This document shows, piece after piece, positions 37,140 to 47,492 of a stretch of 64,000 nucleotides of DNA. Origin of the DNA: Atherinomorus stipes (lineage: Eukaryota > Chordata > Actinopteri > Atheriniformes > Atherinidae); NCBI GenBank assembly GCA_023101725.1, contig JALJCO010000093.1:62001-126000 (forward strand), in the 5' to 3' direction. The notes beneath the pieces were generated by a model. It had not been told where the DNA came from. It made no database searches and saw only the letters and a list, made by a program, of their open reading frames with translations. A program made the translations under genes and the position numbers. Position 1 is the first letter of the stretch, and every line of letters starts with the position of its first letter.

Positions 37140-39301
37140 TTAGCCTTTACTAGATATCATCCTTTGATGTTCTGTAGCAATAAACTTTACATCCACAACC
37201 AGATTCCTGGTAGCTGGATTGGAGCTTTCAAGTTCTGCATGTTGAAGAATGGGGTGAAAATAAAATGCTTCAGCGAAAGGGTCAGCAGCACAATGACAAG
37301 ATCGGGAGGAAGAAGAAGAGGGGGACACAATCAGATCTCAAAACAACAGAAGTAGGGGTTGAATGAAAGAAACTGCCTGACACCCAGGAGTGCTGTTGCT
37401 TTTTGAGTTCACATGTAAATGTTGCTCACCCTGGCAGGGTCAGGAATGACCCCTGCAGAAATGAGTTTGCAGCTTCACGCTGGCACCAGTAGTCCGACTG
37501 TTCCTTCCACAGCAGACAACTGGAAGAAAAAAAGGGTATCAGTTTAAATCTTTCAGAGATTTTATCAAATTTACTCTGACACACACATTATGCAGATTCA
37601 TACTCTTGGTGAGAAAGTAAAGTTTACTTTTAGTTAGACTTGCAGTCTCTGGCTCAGAGAGCCTCCAGGCATCACATCCACGCAGAGGTTAAAGTAACCT
37701 TCCTCCCTCATGAAGTGTTGACCACATCTGCAAAGGAAAAGGAAAATTTACGTAAATTAAAGACACACATTGATGACAATAAATAATGTGATCACATTTC
37801 ACTTGTTGTAGTTTTCTTTAAAATAATACATCTTTATTACCAGCGGTGACAATGACAACAATCGCGCTGTATTCATACTCCTTGCAGGTCCTTGTGCGTG
37901 TCATCTGAAAGTTAATGAGAGCAGTAACTCAAGCCAGATTTTGCTGCTTCCATCTGCATGTCTCAGGACAGAGAAAAGGCATGCTCAGCGTAAAAATAAG
38001 AAACTAAGGGGTGGCCTGCTAAGAAACATACAGAAGAAATGTTTCTGATAATGTTAATCAAACTAGATCATGAAAAATACAGTATAATGTTACACTGTTG
38101 CATCTGTGTGGATCTGTGCTGTGTACCATGAATAGTAAGCATACTGTTGTCCTCTAAATGGAAGTTAAACTCAGCTAGAGTCTTTGTGAAGGAAGACATA
38201 ACTTTTCTTATATACAGTACATATATTGGTGAAGTATCAAATTCTAACATCCAAAACAACCCTCGGGAGAGAGTAATAGTGAAGAAGGAAAGAGTGTTTT
38301 GTTCATGTTAAGCAGGAAAGAACTGGAGGATCCCAAGACTGATGCTGTCTGCATTAGTGTATGTTGTGTAGTACCTAAGGGGCTGGGATTTGGGGGAGAT
38401 CTCCATCTGCTCCTGGTAGGGGAGCTACTGAACAAAATTGCTCATCGTCAGTTGGCTTTGCAGGATATATTTGATGCTGTTTGTCTGTCCAAGGTAACAT
38501 TAAACATACAACCCAACAGAGGATAAGTTAGGATACAGTCTTTTTGATAAAAAAGAAAATTGATCGAATTTAGTCTGTTAAAGGTATATGTTTAGTTTCG
38601 CTTTCCTTAGGTTGACAATGTCTTCTCTGAAAGGATTTTCCTTCATCTTATAAGGCTTCTCAAGGTCTTCACAGGTCATTATTTCTGAGTTTGATCTATG
38701 AGCTACCATAAAGACATGCTGTAACCTGTTGGAGTGTCAGGGAATGTTTTTGTTGTTGTTTTTGATGCAGATGTTGCTGTTGTTCCTGCAACCACTTCTG
38801 ATCTGAGTGTACCTTTCCAGTTATATTTCATCCATTGTATCAGCCATGGCTGTTTCAGATGGAGGGTTTATACGGGCTCCATGTGCCTCACCTGGAGATG
38901 TTCCCATTTTGTTGAGGAAACATACAATAAAACTGTAAAACACAGTGCAGATAAACCAGGGGTGCCCAAGTCCAGTCCTTGAGAGCTATTATCCTGCACA
39001 TTTTGGTTGCATCACTTCTCCAACACACCTGAATCATATGAATGGCTCGTTACCAGGCCCCTGCAGAGCTGAATGACGTGCATGAGGGGAATAATCATTT
39101 GATGCAGGTGTGCTGGAGAAGGTAAGACCTAAAAATTGCAGGATAGCTCTTGAGGACTGGACTTGGACACCCCTGCGATGAACTATATTGTAGCTTTTTC
39201 GGCTTCATCCCCAACATACAGGTCTGTAAGATGTACTCACCAAAATGAAACTGTGCTTTTTCTTCTCCACTGTCCTTGGATTCCTTGATGTGTTGTTCAC
39301 A
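37140..39301 (-). pseudogene. protein kinase-domain-like exon series, decayed
   Basis: Five short minus-strand segments occur in the order of kinase subdomains. (1) 39241-39301, CAG acceptor and GTGAGT donor: KDSGEEKAQFHF, like the beta2-beta3 'TGEEFA.K' region. (2) 37841-37904, acceptor TTTCAG, donor GTAATA: RTCKEYEYSAIVVIV, like the alphaC end and 'IV.LYG'. (3) 37640-37727: EEGYFNLCVDVMPGGSLSQR, like beta5, the hinge and the GGSL of MAP3K8/MAP3K14-type kinases. (4) 37430-37519, donor GTGAGC: CLLWKEQSDYWCQR, like helix E. (5) 37140-37250: HAELESSNPATRNLVVDVKF, like the HRDLKxxN loop with Asp and Lys both replaced by Glu. Exon phases do not join cleanly at any of the first three junctions, so an intact reading frame is excluded. 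Each match alone is weak; the collinear order is the argument. Confidence 0.33.
38957..39175. mobile_element. 219 bp hAT MITE
   Basis: Left end caggggtgcccaagtccagt and reverse-complemented right end caggggtgtccaagtccagt differ at one of the first 20 bases, and the match continues to about 31 bp. Flanks agataaac and cgatgaac agree at 6 of 8 bases, an 8 bp hAT-type duplication. It has no coding capacity and lies in the gap between the first two kinase-like segments. Confidence 0.85.
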
Positions 39302-40090
39302 CTGGTAATAAAAAGACACAAAATATGTTTAAGAAGGTCACAAGCCAGCAGAATTTTTTGTTATCATTTTGTTTTGTTTACTTATTTCTTTTACATTTCA
39401 ACTGAAAATAAGCAAAAAAGGCATAAATGTCAAATACTTCTCCCCCGAGCCAGGACAAAAGCAGGATTATTCTGTTCCCTTTCAGTTTGTGAAACTTCCT
39501 CACAAGCAACAGCAGCTGGAGTCTGTATCAGGTCATGTCTCCACCTGCCTCGACTCCAACTTCTTCACTTCTGTCCTTGATAGTGTGGAAAATAAAGATA
39601 ATGAGAAATGCAAATAAGATCATTCCACGTGTACTACAGGAGACAAAGCACGTTTTCCTCACGCAGCGGCATTTGGCGTTTCCTGCTACAGCTGCTTCTG
39701 TGCGTGTGAGGACCAGGTGTGATCTCTTGGAGACAGACTTCCCCATCTTCAGATTCTCCTGCGGTGTTGACTCTGGTCATAAAATGGGACAACAGAGAAT
39801 CAGTCTTAGTGTAAAACAAAGCTGGCAATAACACCAAGATGTGTTGAATAAACTTATGCTGAGATTGGGCTGTATTAAGAAATCTTATACCTCTGTGAGG
39901 TGTAAGTTGCTGATCCTCCACCTGTATTCATCTTCCTTAACACTTTGCACTTATCAGCTGCAACTCAAGTGTTGCTGCAGTCAGGAATAGGTGAATTCTC
40001 AGTCTGGTCACAGTTTCACCATCTTCAGTGTTGCTAGCTGCTGTTAACAAAGATGAAACAGGTCTATTTGTGGTCACATGATAATTGTGA
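39302..40090. other. no gene defined; minus-strand exon-like pieces
   Basis: Minus-strand sequence at about 39600-39770 follows a GACCAG acceptor and is open in two frames (one starts MGKSVSKRSHLVLTR). A second piece near 39430-39485 reads TEREQNNPAFVLARG. Both are upstream of the kinase-like series on the same strand. Neither is recognised and frames are interrupted. Plus-strand frames of 82-111 codons overlap them and look like shadows. Confidence 0.25.
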
Positions 40091-40235
40091 CAGTGTGGGG
40101 TCTTGTCACTATGCCATCAATTGATCATGTGTTCTGGCTACATGGCCACAGGGATATCCCTTTGGCTGGCTGGTAAGCACGACAGACTCTGTGGGATCAA
40201 ATCCTGCCGTGGCCCTCTGTTGCGTACCTTGCCAC
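40091..40235 (+). repeat. tRNA-like repeat, copy A
   Basis: This is the most diverged of four copies. It shares 'cttgtcactatgcc', 'ggctac.tggcca', 'ccctttggctg' and 'gggatcaaatcctgcc' with the others. The last two resemble a tRNA A box (TGGCnnanTGG) and B box (GGTTCAAATCC-type). Part of the anticodon-arm region is deleted relative to the other copies. Confidence 0.55.
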
Positions 40236-40700
40236 ATTATGACGGGGCGGCTGTAACTCCAGCTGAAGAGTTGTCGGTGGATCCATTCCAAGCTTCCCCA
40301 GGCTACATGCTAAAGTTTCCTTGGCCAAGACTGACTTCCATATCTCCTTCTGAGGTGCCTATAAATGTGTTTATTAATGGGTGATTGTGACATCTACTGT
40401 AAAGTGTCTGAGCGTTCATGAATTGACTGAAAAGCACTTTAAAGATATGGTTCATTTACTGCACCACTTAACAGGTATAATGTCAGTCAGTCAACAGCAA
40501 AAGTTACAGACAGGATGTCACCTTTTTTCTGTGTCACAAGATGTCACGTGTCATCTGCCAAATCTTGTTTCATAGCAGTCTTTATATAAATATGTGAACC
40601 TTAACTCGGCTGAGACATACTGTACAAATTACAACAGAACAGTTTAGATGAATACTTGTAGAAATTGTTTTGTTGAACATACCTTGTTATGATAGGATTA

Positions 40701-40850
40701 AGGAAGGCCCATGCAGGATTCAATCCCCAGACTCCTGAGTGAGTCATGCACACCAATCATTCAGCCAAAGGGATACTCCCTTGGCAAAGTAGCCAGGGTG
40801 CATGATCAATCAGAGGCATAGTGACAGGACCGTCAACTGCCACATTGTGA
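40701..40850 (-). repeat. tRNA-like repeat, copy B (reverse)
   Basis: Read on the minus strand: 'gtggcagttgacggtcctgt', then 'cactatgcctctgattgatc', then 'catgcaccctggctactttg', then 'ccctttggctgaatg', 'caggagtctggggattgaat'. It aligns with copies C and D along the whole length. It lies about 0.5 kb from copy A in opposite orientation. Confidence 0.65.
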
Positions 40851-41464
40851 AAAGAAACACCGTCTTCCCCACAAAGCTTTCTAAACTGATGGTGCTGAGA
40901 TTGTGGAAGATTGTGTGTTTCTATGTGTAAGGATGATTAATTTGCTTTGCAAATGTTTAAATTATTTTTTTTTATGTTCATGAACATAAGACTGAATTTA
41001 CTTTGTGTAATAATCAAGTTAACCTCTGAAAATTCTTACACTGTACATATAATAAAACAGAACAAAAGAAATATCAAATTGCAAAGTGATACACAAACAA
41101 AACATTATTTCTCCCCCCGTGAGTTGGATCATCTGGCATTTTAGTCTTTTGCTTACTAACTAAGGGTTGAGAAAGAGAAGTTGAATAAAAACAAGAAAGA
41201 GAAAAAATGGTCTAAAATTGAGGCAGCTACGTTGAAGGTCAAATGAAAATACTTACTTTATCACTATTCCAACCTCTACACATGTCCACATCTTTTCTCT
41301 GACAACTGGATTGAAGGAGTAAAAAAAAAAAAAAAAGCAAAGAAAATTTCAACTTAGGCATGAATAAGAGACAATGTGTCGGCAAAATATTTGAAAAATC
41401 ACTTGCTGAGAGCAAGATATAACTGTAGTGATTTAGCTTGGGCATCACAATATGTAGCGTCACT
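40851..41464. other. no gene recognised
   Basis: Non-coding DNA between the tRNA-like copy B and the unclassified repeat copy 1. It has a short A-tract near 41322 and no motif-bearing open frame. Confidence 0.5.
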
Positions 41465-42337
41465 ATGTATGATATTAATATTAATATTTCTATTAATATC
41501 AATACTGATACAGCCTCGGAGCACCACCTTACTTATTTGATATGTAATGGAAGCAAGGAAAACCATTAAAGTCTTAAATCAATTCTTAGATTGATTTGAT
41601 TAAGTGATCAGTCTCAGGACGCTTTCATGAGTTCTCGCTTGAAGTGACCTTTCATGATACATCAGAAAAACCACAAACAACGACTAGTTAAGATAATACG
41701 GAGTATTTATTAACTAGCTACAAACTACATGAAATAATGTATGTACAAAATATATACAAGAAATATGTGAGCATGGTGATCAACCAAAAGTTATCAGGTG
41801 AAAGAATGTGAGATGGTATGAAAATGAAACATAAATTAATTAAACCTCAGTTAATTAATAAATGTTCAAAGAAAAAGAAGGAAGGATTTCTTAATTTAAC
41901 TAAACAAAGTTAAATTGGGTCTGGTAAACCGTAGGTCTGGATTAATTCACTATCACCAACTTCTTGTGACATCAGATCATATTTTATAGCAAATGATCAG
42001 GATTCTCCTCAGAGGTTCCGTCTGACTGAGGTGTTTCACTCACGCCCTGGTTCTGCTGGACTGTTCCTCAAATCCTTTGGAAGACTGTGGTGGATGGATC
42101 CCAAAAATCTTCCCGATCTCCTGGAAGTTCGTCCGGCTCTCTGCGGGCTGTCAGCTCAGTGGTGGCTCTGGTTCGTCCTCTCTCTCTCTCTCTCTCTCTC
42201 ATCCGTCTCCCCAGAGACGTGCAGCTTCAGGACTGATGTCACGGGATGGTTGATGATAAAAATACTGGCAGATAATCACGGGAGTGATTCAAAAATCAAA
42301 AAGTGGCTTTCGCTGGAAAAGGTCCAAAAATATGTAA
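41465..42337 (+). repeat. unclassified interspersed repeat, copy 1
   Basis: About 0.87 kb matching the reverse complement of 50481-51332 almost end to end, with shared blocks such as 'gagcaccacctta', 'catgagttctcgcttgaagt', 'aatacggagtatttattaac', 'gtgatcaaccaaaa', 'ttgctggactgttcctc'-type sequence, 'gagacgtgcagcttcaggac' and 'gattcaaaaatca'. It has an internal (TC)n tract at 42178-42201. The opposite strand carries an AATAAA. There are no obvious TIRs, tRNA-like promoter or coding capacity, so it could be an LTR-like remnant, part of a larger element, or a segmental duplication. Confidence 0.75.
42178..42201. repeat. (TC)n microsatellite
   Basis: About 12 TC units inside repeat copy 1. The homologous site in copy 2 (about 50615-50630) has a shorter GA run, showing length divergence since duplication. 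Confidence 0.9.
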
Positions 42338-45300
42338 CTGGTTTACATTTGGGTTAAAGTCTTCTTCTCTCCATCACTCCTCCCTGAGTGATCCATGGTT
42401 CTGAACTCTGCTGAGTTCAGAACAGGTTTCGTCTCAGTCTTTCCCCATTGTTCCAACTTTCTCTGTTGGTTCTGCCTTGTTCGCTCTTCTGCGTGTTGAG
42501 ATTCATGTTCACATTCTCGTGTTCTCCATCTTTCTCTTCCTCTCAGTTCTCATTCTCTCAGTTCAGAGCTTCGCGCTCTGCCTGGCAGTGGAATGTGGCT
42601 TGCAGCTTGTCAGCCAATGGGAAGCTGACAGTCAGGTTTCATCCAATAGTCAGACACTTCTTGGATGATTATTTCACTATCTGTTAACCGTTATGGTAAC
42701 AAACATCTGTGAATTCTAAGTGAGGTATGTGTAAAAGGGATCAGTTATTCAGACATGATGAAATAAAATGAACACAATAAAATAAAATAAAGCAAATATC
42801 TGAATTATATGAATAAAGAAAGACATTTAATAAACAAATCAGCTAAACAGATAAAACAAGATTAATCTTGATGATTTAAGATTCCTGTAAAGAAAATACA
42901 TGCGTTAGACATCATTTGATATGAGGAAGTCCACTTCTAACATAGAAAGTGGATTTCAGCAGTGGGGTAAAGTGTCTGTCTTCACCCTTTTGCAGCAAAT
43001 CCTGGAATGCATGTGATGTGAATTTGGGGAAGAAACATCTAGTTTCTAATCACTGCACTATGTCATGTTGCATATCAAAAGAAAAGTCTTCATCATGAGA
43101 TTAACACGAGCTTACTTTCCTAATAATATAAAACAGTTCTTGAATGTTAAGAACACATTACAAAATTGGTTATAAGGAACCCAGTTTATAGCAGGTCGTA
43201 AATACTGTGAAGGAGTATGCTGTGGTATCTCCAAGACTGGAGGATGGGTTCAAAGTTCAACAATTGGCCTTTTGTTTGTTTTACCAAAATGCAGGTCCTC
43301 TCCTGAGTTGCCCTCAGGACCATAAATCAGTGATTGCTCAGAGAAGGTCCTTCGCTGAGCAAAATTCCTCTTGGGATGTCTGTTTTACATCCAAATGTGG
43401 CCTTTATTAATCAGTACAGTATGTTTTTCAAATTTGGTTAGATGTGTGTATCCTTTTGCTGAGACCTTTGGGCTTGAGATCACTACATAACAGTGGCAAT
43501 AAAAAAGAGATGCCTTACTTCACCATAGACCCATATGAATGATTTCCATTAATAAAGTGTATGAGAGTAATATTTTATTTGATTGTGTGCACACAGTGAG
43601 TTCATCACAGGATGGCCATTATATAGGCTTCGTGTCATGTTAGCAAGCCACAGCCACAACACATCACTCAAATGTAATTGAATATGCAGTGGCTTGCACT
43701 TAATAGTCCAATATGTTACTGTAAACAAGTCTAACAAGATTAACATTTACACAACTGATATCAGACATTAGTTACACATATGCGCTTTCAAGTCATTGAG
43801 TTAATTGTTTGATCATTAAATGTTAATGATACGATTAGGATGTCGCTCTAGCTACTTCAGCACAGCTTACAAGTCCTTGCCCTGAACTGAGAAACAGCAG
43901 AGCGAGGTTCAAAGAAGATTGCATTTGCGACAAACACTGTTCCCGACTCATCCATCATGCTTGCCAAACTTAGACATTCATTATAAAGTTTGCCGATGGA
44001 TGCAGCCTGTTCTGCTCCGCCATTCATTTTTCCAGACCTTCTCCCTCTTTCTTTTTCCAACCCCTCTCCACATCTCCATCTTTTTACCTCTCACTCCCTC
44101 TTTGAGCGTGCTCTGTGAGTTTCTCTCATTCCTCCTCTGCTACTGTGGACTGAAAGATGCTGGAGCAGCAGTGCAACAAAGGAGGCAGTGCATTAATTAA
44201 ATACAGCAATTTGCTTTCCTTTCCTTTTGTTGTGGGGACAGCACTACCAAGATTGATGAGGTTCTGTCTGATGCACAAGAAGCCCACTACATCTACATCT
44301 GAGGCTGATTGTGATGGAACACCCATTAAATGGCCAGTATGTATCAAGATGTCAACTTTTATATTATAAAATGTGTTGCTCTGTTTATTCATATTTTATT
44401 TAATTTATTAATATGCTTTTCTTTCTTTGGGTGCAAGCATATTTTTCTGCCGAGCAGCTGATTAAGTTAGGCTGATTTTAGCATTGTGTAAATGGTTAGA
44501 GTTACGGAAGAATGATCAAAAGCAAAGTGGAGATGAGACAGGACAGAAGTGTTGCTGCTGTGGAAGAAAATCTTACATTTTCAGTGTATAAAATGGCATC
44601 TCTAACATCTAAACTTATTCTGCTGTTTGTCCTTTAAATTTGTTAAACTTTTCAGTTTGTTTAAGAAGATATGGGGAGCAAGATTATGAAGGGCTTTGAA
44701 CGTGAGGAGAAAAACTTCATTCAATTCCAACAGGAAGCCAGTTGTCTGAAGATAGGGGAACCTATGGATTAAGTTAAACTAGACAGGAGACAGTGATGAA
44801 GGCAAGCTGTGACGAGAGCATGGATGGTTGTAAGAAATGGGAGAAGACAACTAATAGCACATATTGTAAATGAAAAAAACTGACTGAGTGAGATTATTAG
44901 GTCATTTCTACTTATTTTGTGGCTCCAGTTGCCTTCATTGTACCGTTAAAGAGACCAGAGAAGGAGTCAGAGAGAGTGTGATATTGCAGCACATGGCCCA
45001 ATAGGCCAAGATTGGCCCAGGGTCCAATCTTGGCCGATAGGGGATGCACAACCAGTTGAGCTAAACGCCAGTTCTATTGTTGCCTTGTTTTGTTTATTTT
45101 AAGAAAGGTTACTGTCAAGAATCTCATCCAGACTTTTGGCTGGACAGGATGGAGGAAATGTAAAGCTATGAGAGAAATAAGGATATTTGGTTTGGTTGGA
45201 ACAAACCTGAAGAAATACATGTTTGTTACTGCTGAGTTTGAGAAAGTTTTGAGTAAAACATGTTTTCCTTTCCTCTAAGCAGTAAGACGGCTCCTTTGTC

Positions 45301-45742
45301 CTTCACCAAACCATCAAATGAAAACTTTGCTGCCTGTTAAATTTAAAGCAACAATTGTTTAATATCCCACTAAATTATATAGCAAAACTGAATTACTTAT
45401 GTAATTACATCATGTCAAGAAAAAAAACACTCTGCAACTGACTCAGTTTTGGCAGTTAAAGTATAGCAAAAACATTCAAATGACAAAAAGAAACCCAAAA
45501 CAACTACAAATATGTTGAAATGACCATAAAGAGCCACAAACTACAGAAAGGAAATGCAGATAGATGAACATTAATGGAGACAAAATCATTGAAATGACAT
45601 TAAAGATACAGTATCTAAAAAAAATAAAAAAAAAAAAAAAGGTCAGTGGCAGAAAAAATTTATATGTAATTCAAAACTGTGTTTCTATTGATGTGTAATT
45701 GCTTCACTAGAATAGCTGCTATAAGTTTCTTTTTTTTTTTTT
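42338..45742. other. no gene recognised
   Basis: CT-rich sequence to about 42.7 kb may belong to the element carrying repeat copy 1. Beyond that is ordinary AT-rich DNA with chance frames, a poly-A at 45620 and one perfect hairpin (listed separately). Confidence 0.5.
45004..45035. repeat. perfect 12 bp hairpin
   Basis: ggccaagattgg and ccaatcttggcc are exact reverse complements separated by 8 bases. Minus-strand sequence just beyond (tagctcaactgg) resembles a tRNA A box, but there is no matching B box. Confidence 0.75.
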
Positions 45743-45920
45743 TAGAATGAGCCATTTATATCTACTTGCTGGGGGTGCACACACATGGAGGCTGCCATGT
45801 TTGTTCTGCCATTTTTACTACGGTATCCCGAAATGGACAAAATGTGGTGAGTGAAGTGAAAACCCTCTGAACTTTAAAACTGTTGCACCAGCTTTTGGGA
45901 GTTAGAGCACTGTTTGTTTA
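45743..45920. mobile_element. probable repeat fragment
   Basis: The run 'atgagccatttatatctact', then 'ggaggctgccatgtttg', then 'cccgaaatggacaaa' resembles a repeat body I have often seen in teleost genomes. Only one copy is present, without ends, so this rests on recall rather than on structure in the window. Confidence 0.3.
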
Positions 45921-46010
45921 AGTTATGCCTTAATAGACATTAAAAGTAGTTACTCAGTACAGTCATACCTGAGGCCAGTGGATCCACTCACAGATGAAAA
46001 CATCTTGGCC

Positions 46011-46460
46011 CTCATTTATCAAACGATCGTAGAAATGATCGCACATCTGATCGTAAAAATGGTCGTACGATTGGACCCACGTGTGATTTATTAAAACGTT
46101 CGTATCGGTCCAATCTCGTCGTGCGAACAAAAGAGTCTCGATAAATTCCACAGCTGAAATTTATCGTCATTTAAATGTCACACCCACGGTTACGCCCTTA
46201 AACATGCATAATGATGAGGCTTCGCCCAGCGAGGTTGAACTGTGGAGAGGAGAGATTCTGCCAAAAAAGAAACTTTTGGGGGGGATCAAGACAGAATTCC
46301 TCATTTGTGAGGTGGGAAAGAATAAAGAGGTGCTGTTTGGCAGCTTAAAAAGTCAGAGACGTGCACCAAAACGCTGCACGGAAGAGGATCAGTCAGCCTC
46401 ACCGGTGTGAACGACTGCGGCTGAGATATTAATAAAAGTCTCAATCAAGGCCTGGCTGAT
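46011..46460 (+). mobile_element. PIF/Harbinger fragment with Myb-like coding remnant
   Basis: The left end ggccctcatttatcaaacga is a Harbinger-type TIR. The right end is missing, so the copy is truncated. From 46204 a plus-strand frame contains IKTEFLICEVGKNKEVLFGS, which matches the pattern E-L-x-x-E-V-x-K-x-K-x-V-L-F-G-S of the Myb/SANT-like Harbinger protein (NAIF1/MSANTD type). After LKS the family sequence appears to continue in another frame (HQNAARKR), so one frameshift is likely. Sub-terminal short inverted repeats ('cgattgga'/'tccaatc') follow the TIR. Confidence 0.6.
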
Positions 46461-46994
46461 GTGGTTTATTCGTTTTATTAGTTATAAAATGTAATATAAT
46501 AATAGCCCACATCCGACGGCAGCATCACAATTCCTTAGCCAATGGGTCATGAAAAAGTGGTCCAATATGAAACTTACCACCAAAAGATGTTTTCACAAAA
46601 TGTCCAATTCCGCTTTTTGGGTTTAACAATATCCACTTTTCAGTAATCGAGTTCAGGAGCTCTTCCTATGTGTGTTGCTGATTTGCGTATGTCCTCAGTG
46701 TAAAATATCCTGTAACCGTGGTAACCGGAAGCCCTTGGCAGAAATGAGCAGATATGGCGGCTCCCATGGTTTCGGCCGTGAAACTTGTCTATAAAACACA
46801 GGGAGAGAGTGCAAGTCAGATGTACGCCACCTGTCCTGACACACACTCCCAGTTGGTGGCTGTAAATTCACATTGCCTGCCAAAACCAACGCCAGAAAAC
46901 ATCAAAGGAAGAAGTACAGATGTTCCAATAAAGGGCATTGTTCAACCAAAATAAATTGTTTTTATTTACCCAGACACTTAAAAACAATATTTAA

Positions 46995-47088
46995 GAGTGT
47001 GGTCATGATACCATGGTAAACTGTGAAACCGTGATGTTTTAGCTCAAGGTTATCATACCGTCAGAATTTCATACTGGCACATGCACAT
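46995..47088. mobile_element. probable hAT-like terminal fragment
   Basis: The sequence 'gtgaaaccgtgatgtttta', 'gctcaaggttatcataccgt', 'cagaatttcatactggca' looks like the sub-terminal part of a fish hAT-type element with 'ataccgt' repeats. The opposite terminus was not found. The 'gtaaccgtggtaaccgga' at 46712 may be internal to the same element. Confidence 0.35.
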
Positions 47089-47091
47089 GGC

Positions 47092-47236
47092 GCATGTCAC
47101 TATGCCTCCGAGTGATCATGCACCCTGGCTACTTGGCCAACGGGATTTTCCTTTGGCCTAATGGTTAGCATGCATGACTTTCACCCGGGAGTCTAGGAAT
47201 CAAATCCCACCCAGCCCCTCCTTTGTCCTGCTACAA
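47092..47236 (+). repeat. tRNA-like repeat, copy C
   Basis: It reads 'catgcaccctggctacttgg', 'cctttggcctaatggttagc' (A-box-like), 'gactttcacccgggagtc' (anticodon-arm-like stem gact/agtc) and 'aatcaaatccca' (B-box-like). The middle part resembles tRNA-Asp or tRNA-Glu. Copy D follows in the same orientation about 100 bp downstream. Confidence 0.65.
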
Positions 47237-47332
47237 CCTTGCGCTGCAAGTAGGGATCCATGTAGCACTAAGTCCATGGATTCTGGATGATGGCAGCCAA
47301 CGTTGAAAGCAGCTTGTGAAAAGAGGGGGAAA

Positions 47333-47492
47333 GATGTGGCAGTTGACAGTCCTGTCACTATGCTGCCACGTGATTATGCACCCTGGCTACTTGACCAAGG
47401 GGATGTCCCTTTGGCTGAATGGTGAGAGCGCGTGACTCTTACCCAGGAGTCTGGAGATCAAATCTCTCGGGCCGTCATTCATCCTGGTACAT
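47333..47492 (+). repeat. tRNA-like repeat, copy D
   Basis: It starts 'gatgtggcagttgacagtcc', as copy B does, and continues with 'tgtcactatgctgccacgtg', 'ccctttggctgaatggtgag', 'gactcttacccaggagtc' and 'agatcaaatctctcg'. The tRNA-like part lies in the 3' half of the unit, unlike standard SINEs where it forms the 5' head. Confidence 0.65.

Noticed and set aside
39245..39617. Plus-strand ORFs starting with a signal-peptide-like hydrophobic stretch
   Set aside because: They lie opposite the splice-flanked minus-strand segments, overlap each other in different frames and show no domain. The hydrophobic start is the complement of the Lys/Glu-rich minus-strand exon.
44990..45090. tRNA gene on the minus strand
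   Set aside because: Only an A-box-like string is present. There is no B box, acceptor stem or anticodon arm, and the region is dominated by a 12 bp hairpin.
46640..46889. Two overlapping minus-strand frames of 64-68 codons
   Set aside because: They occupy a probable hAT-like repeat body, and neither matches a hAT transposase motif that I can identify.
40091..47492. Functional tRNA genes
   Set aside because: The four tRNA-like copies lack complete acceptor stems, have diverged B boxes and are embedded in a longer repeated unit.
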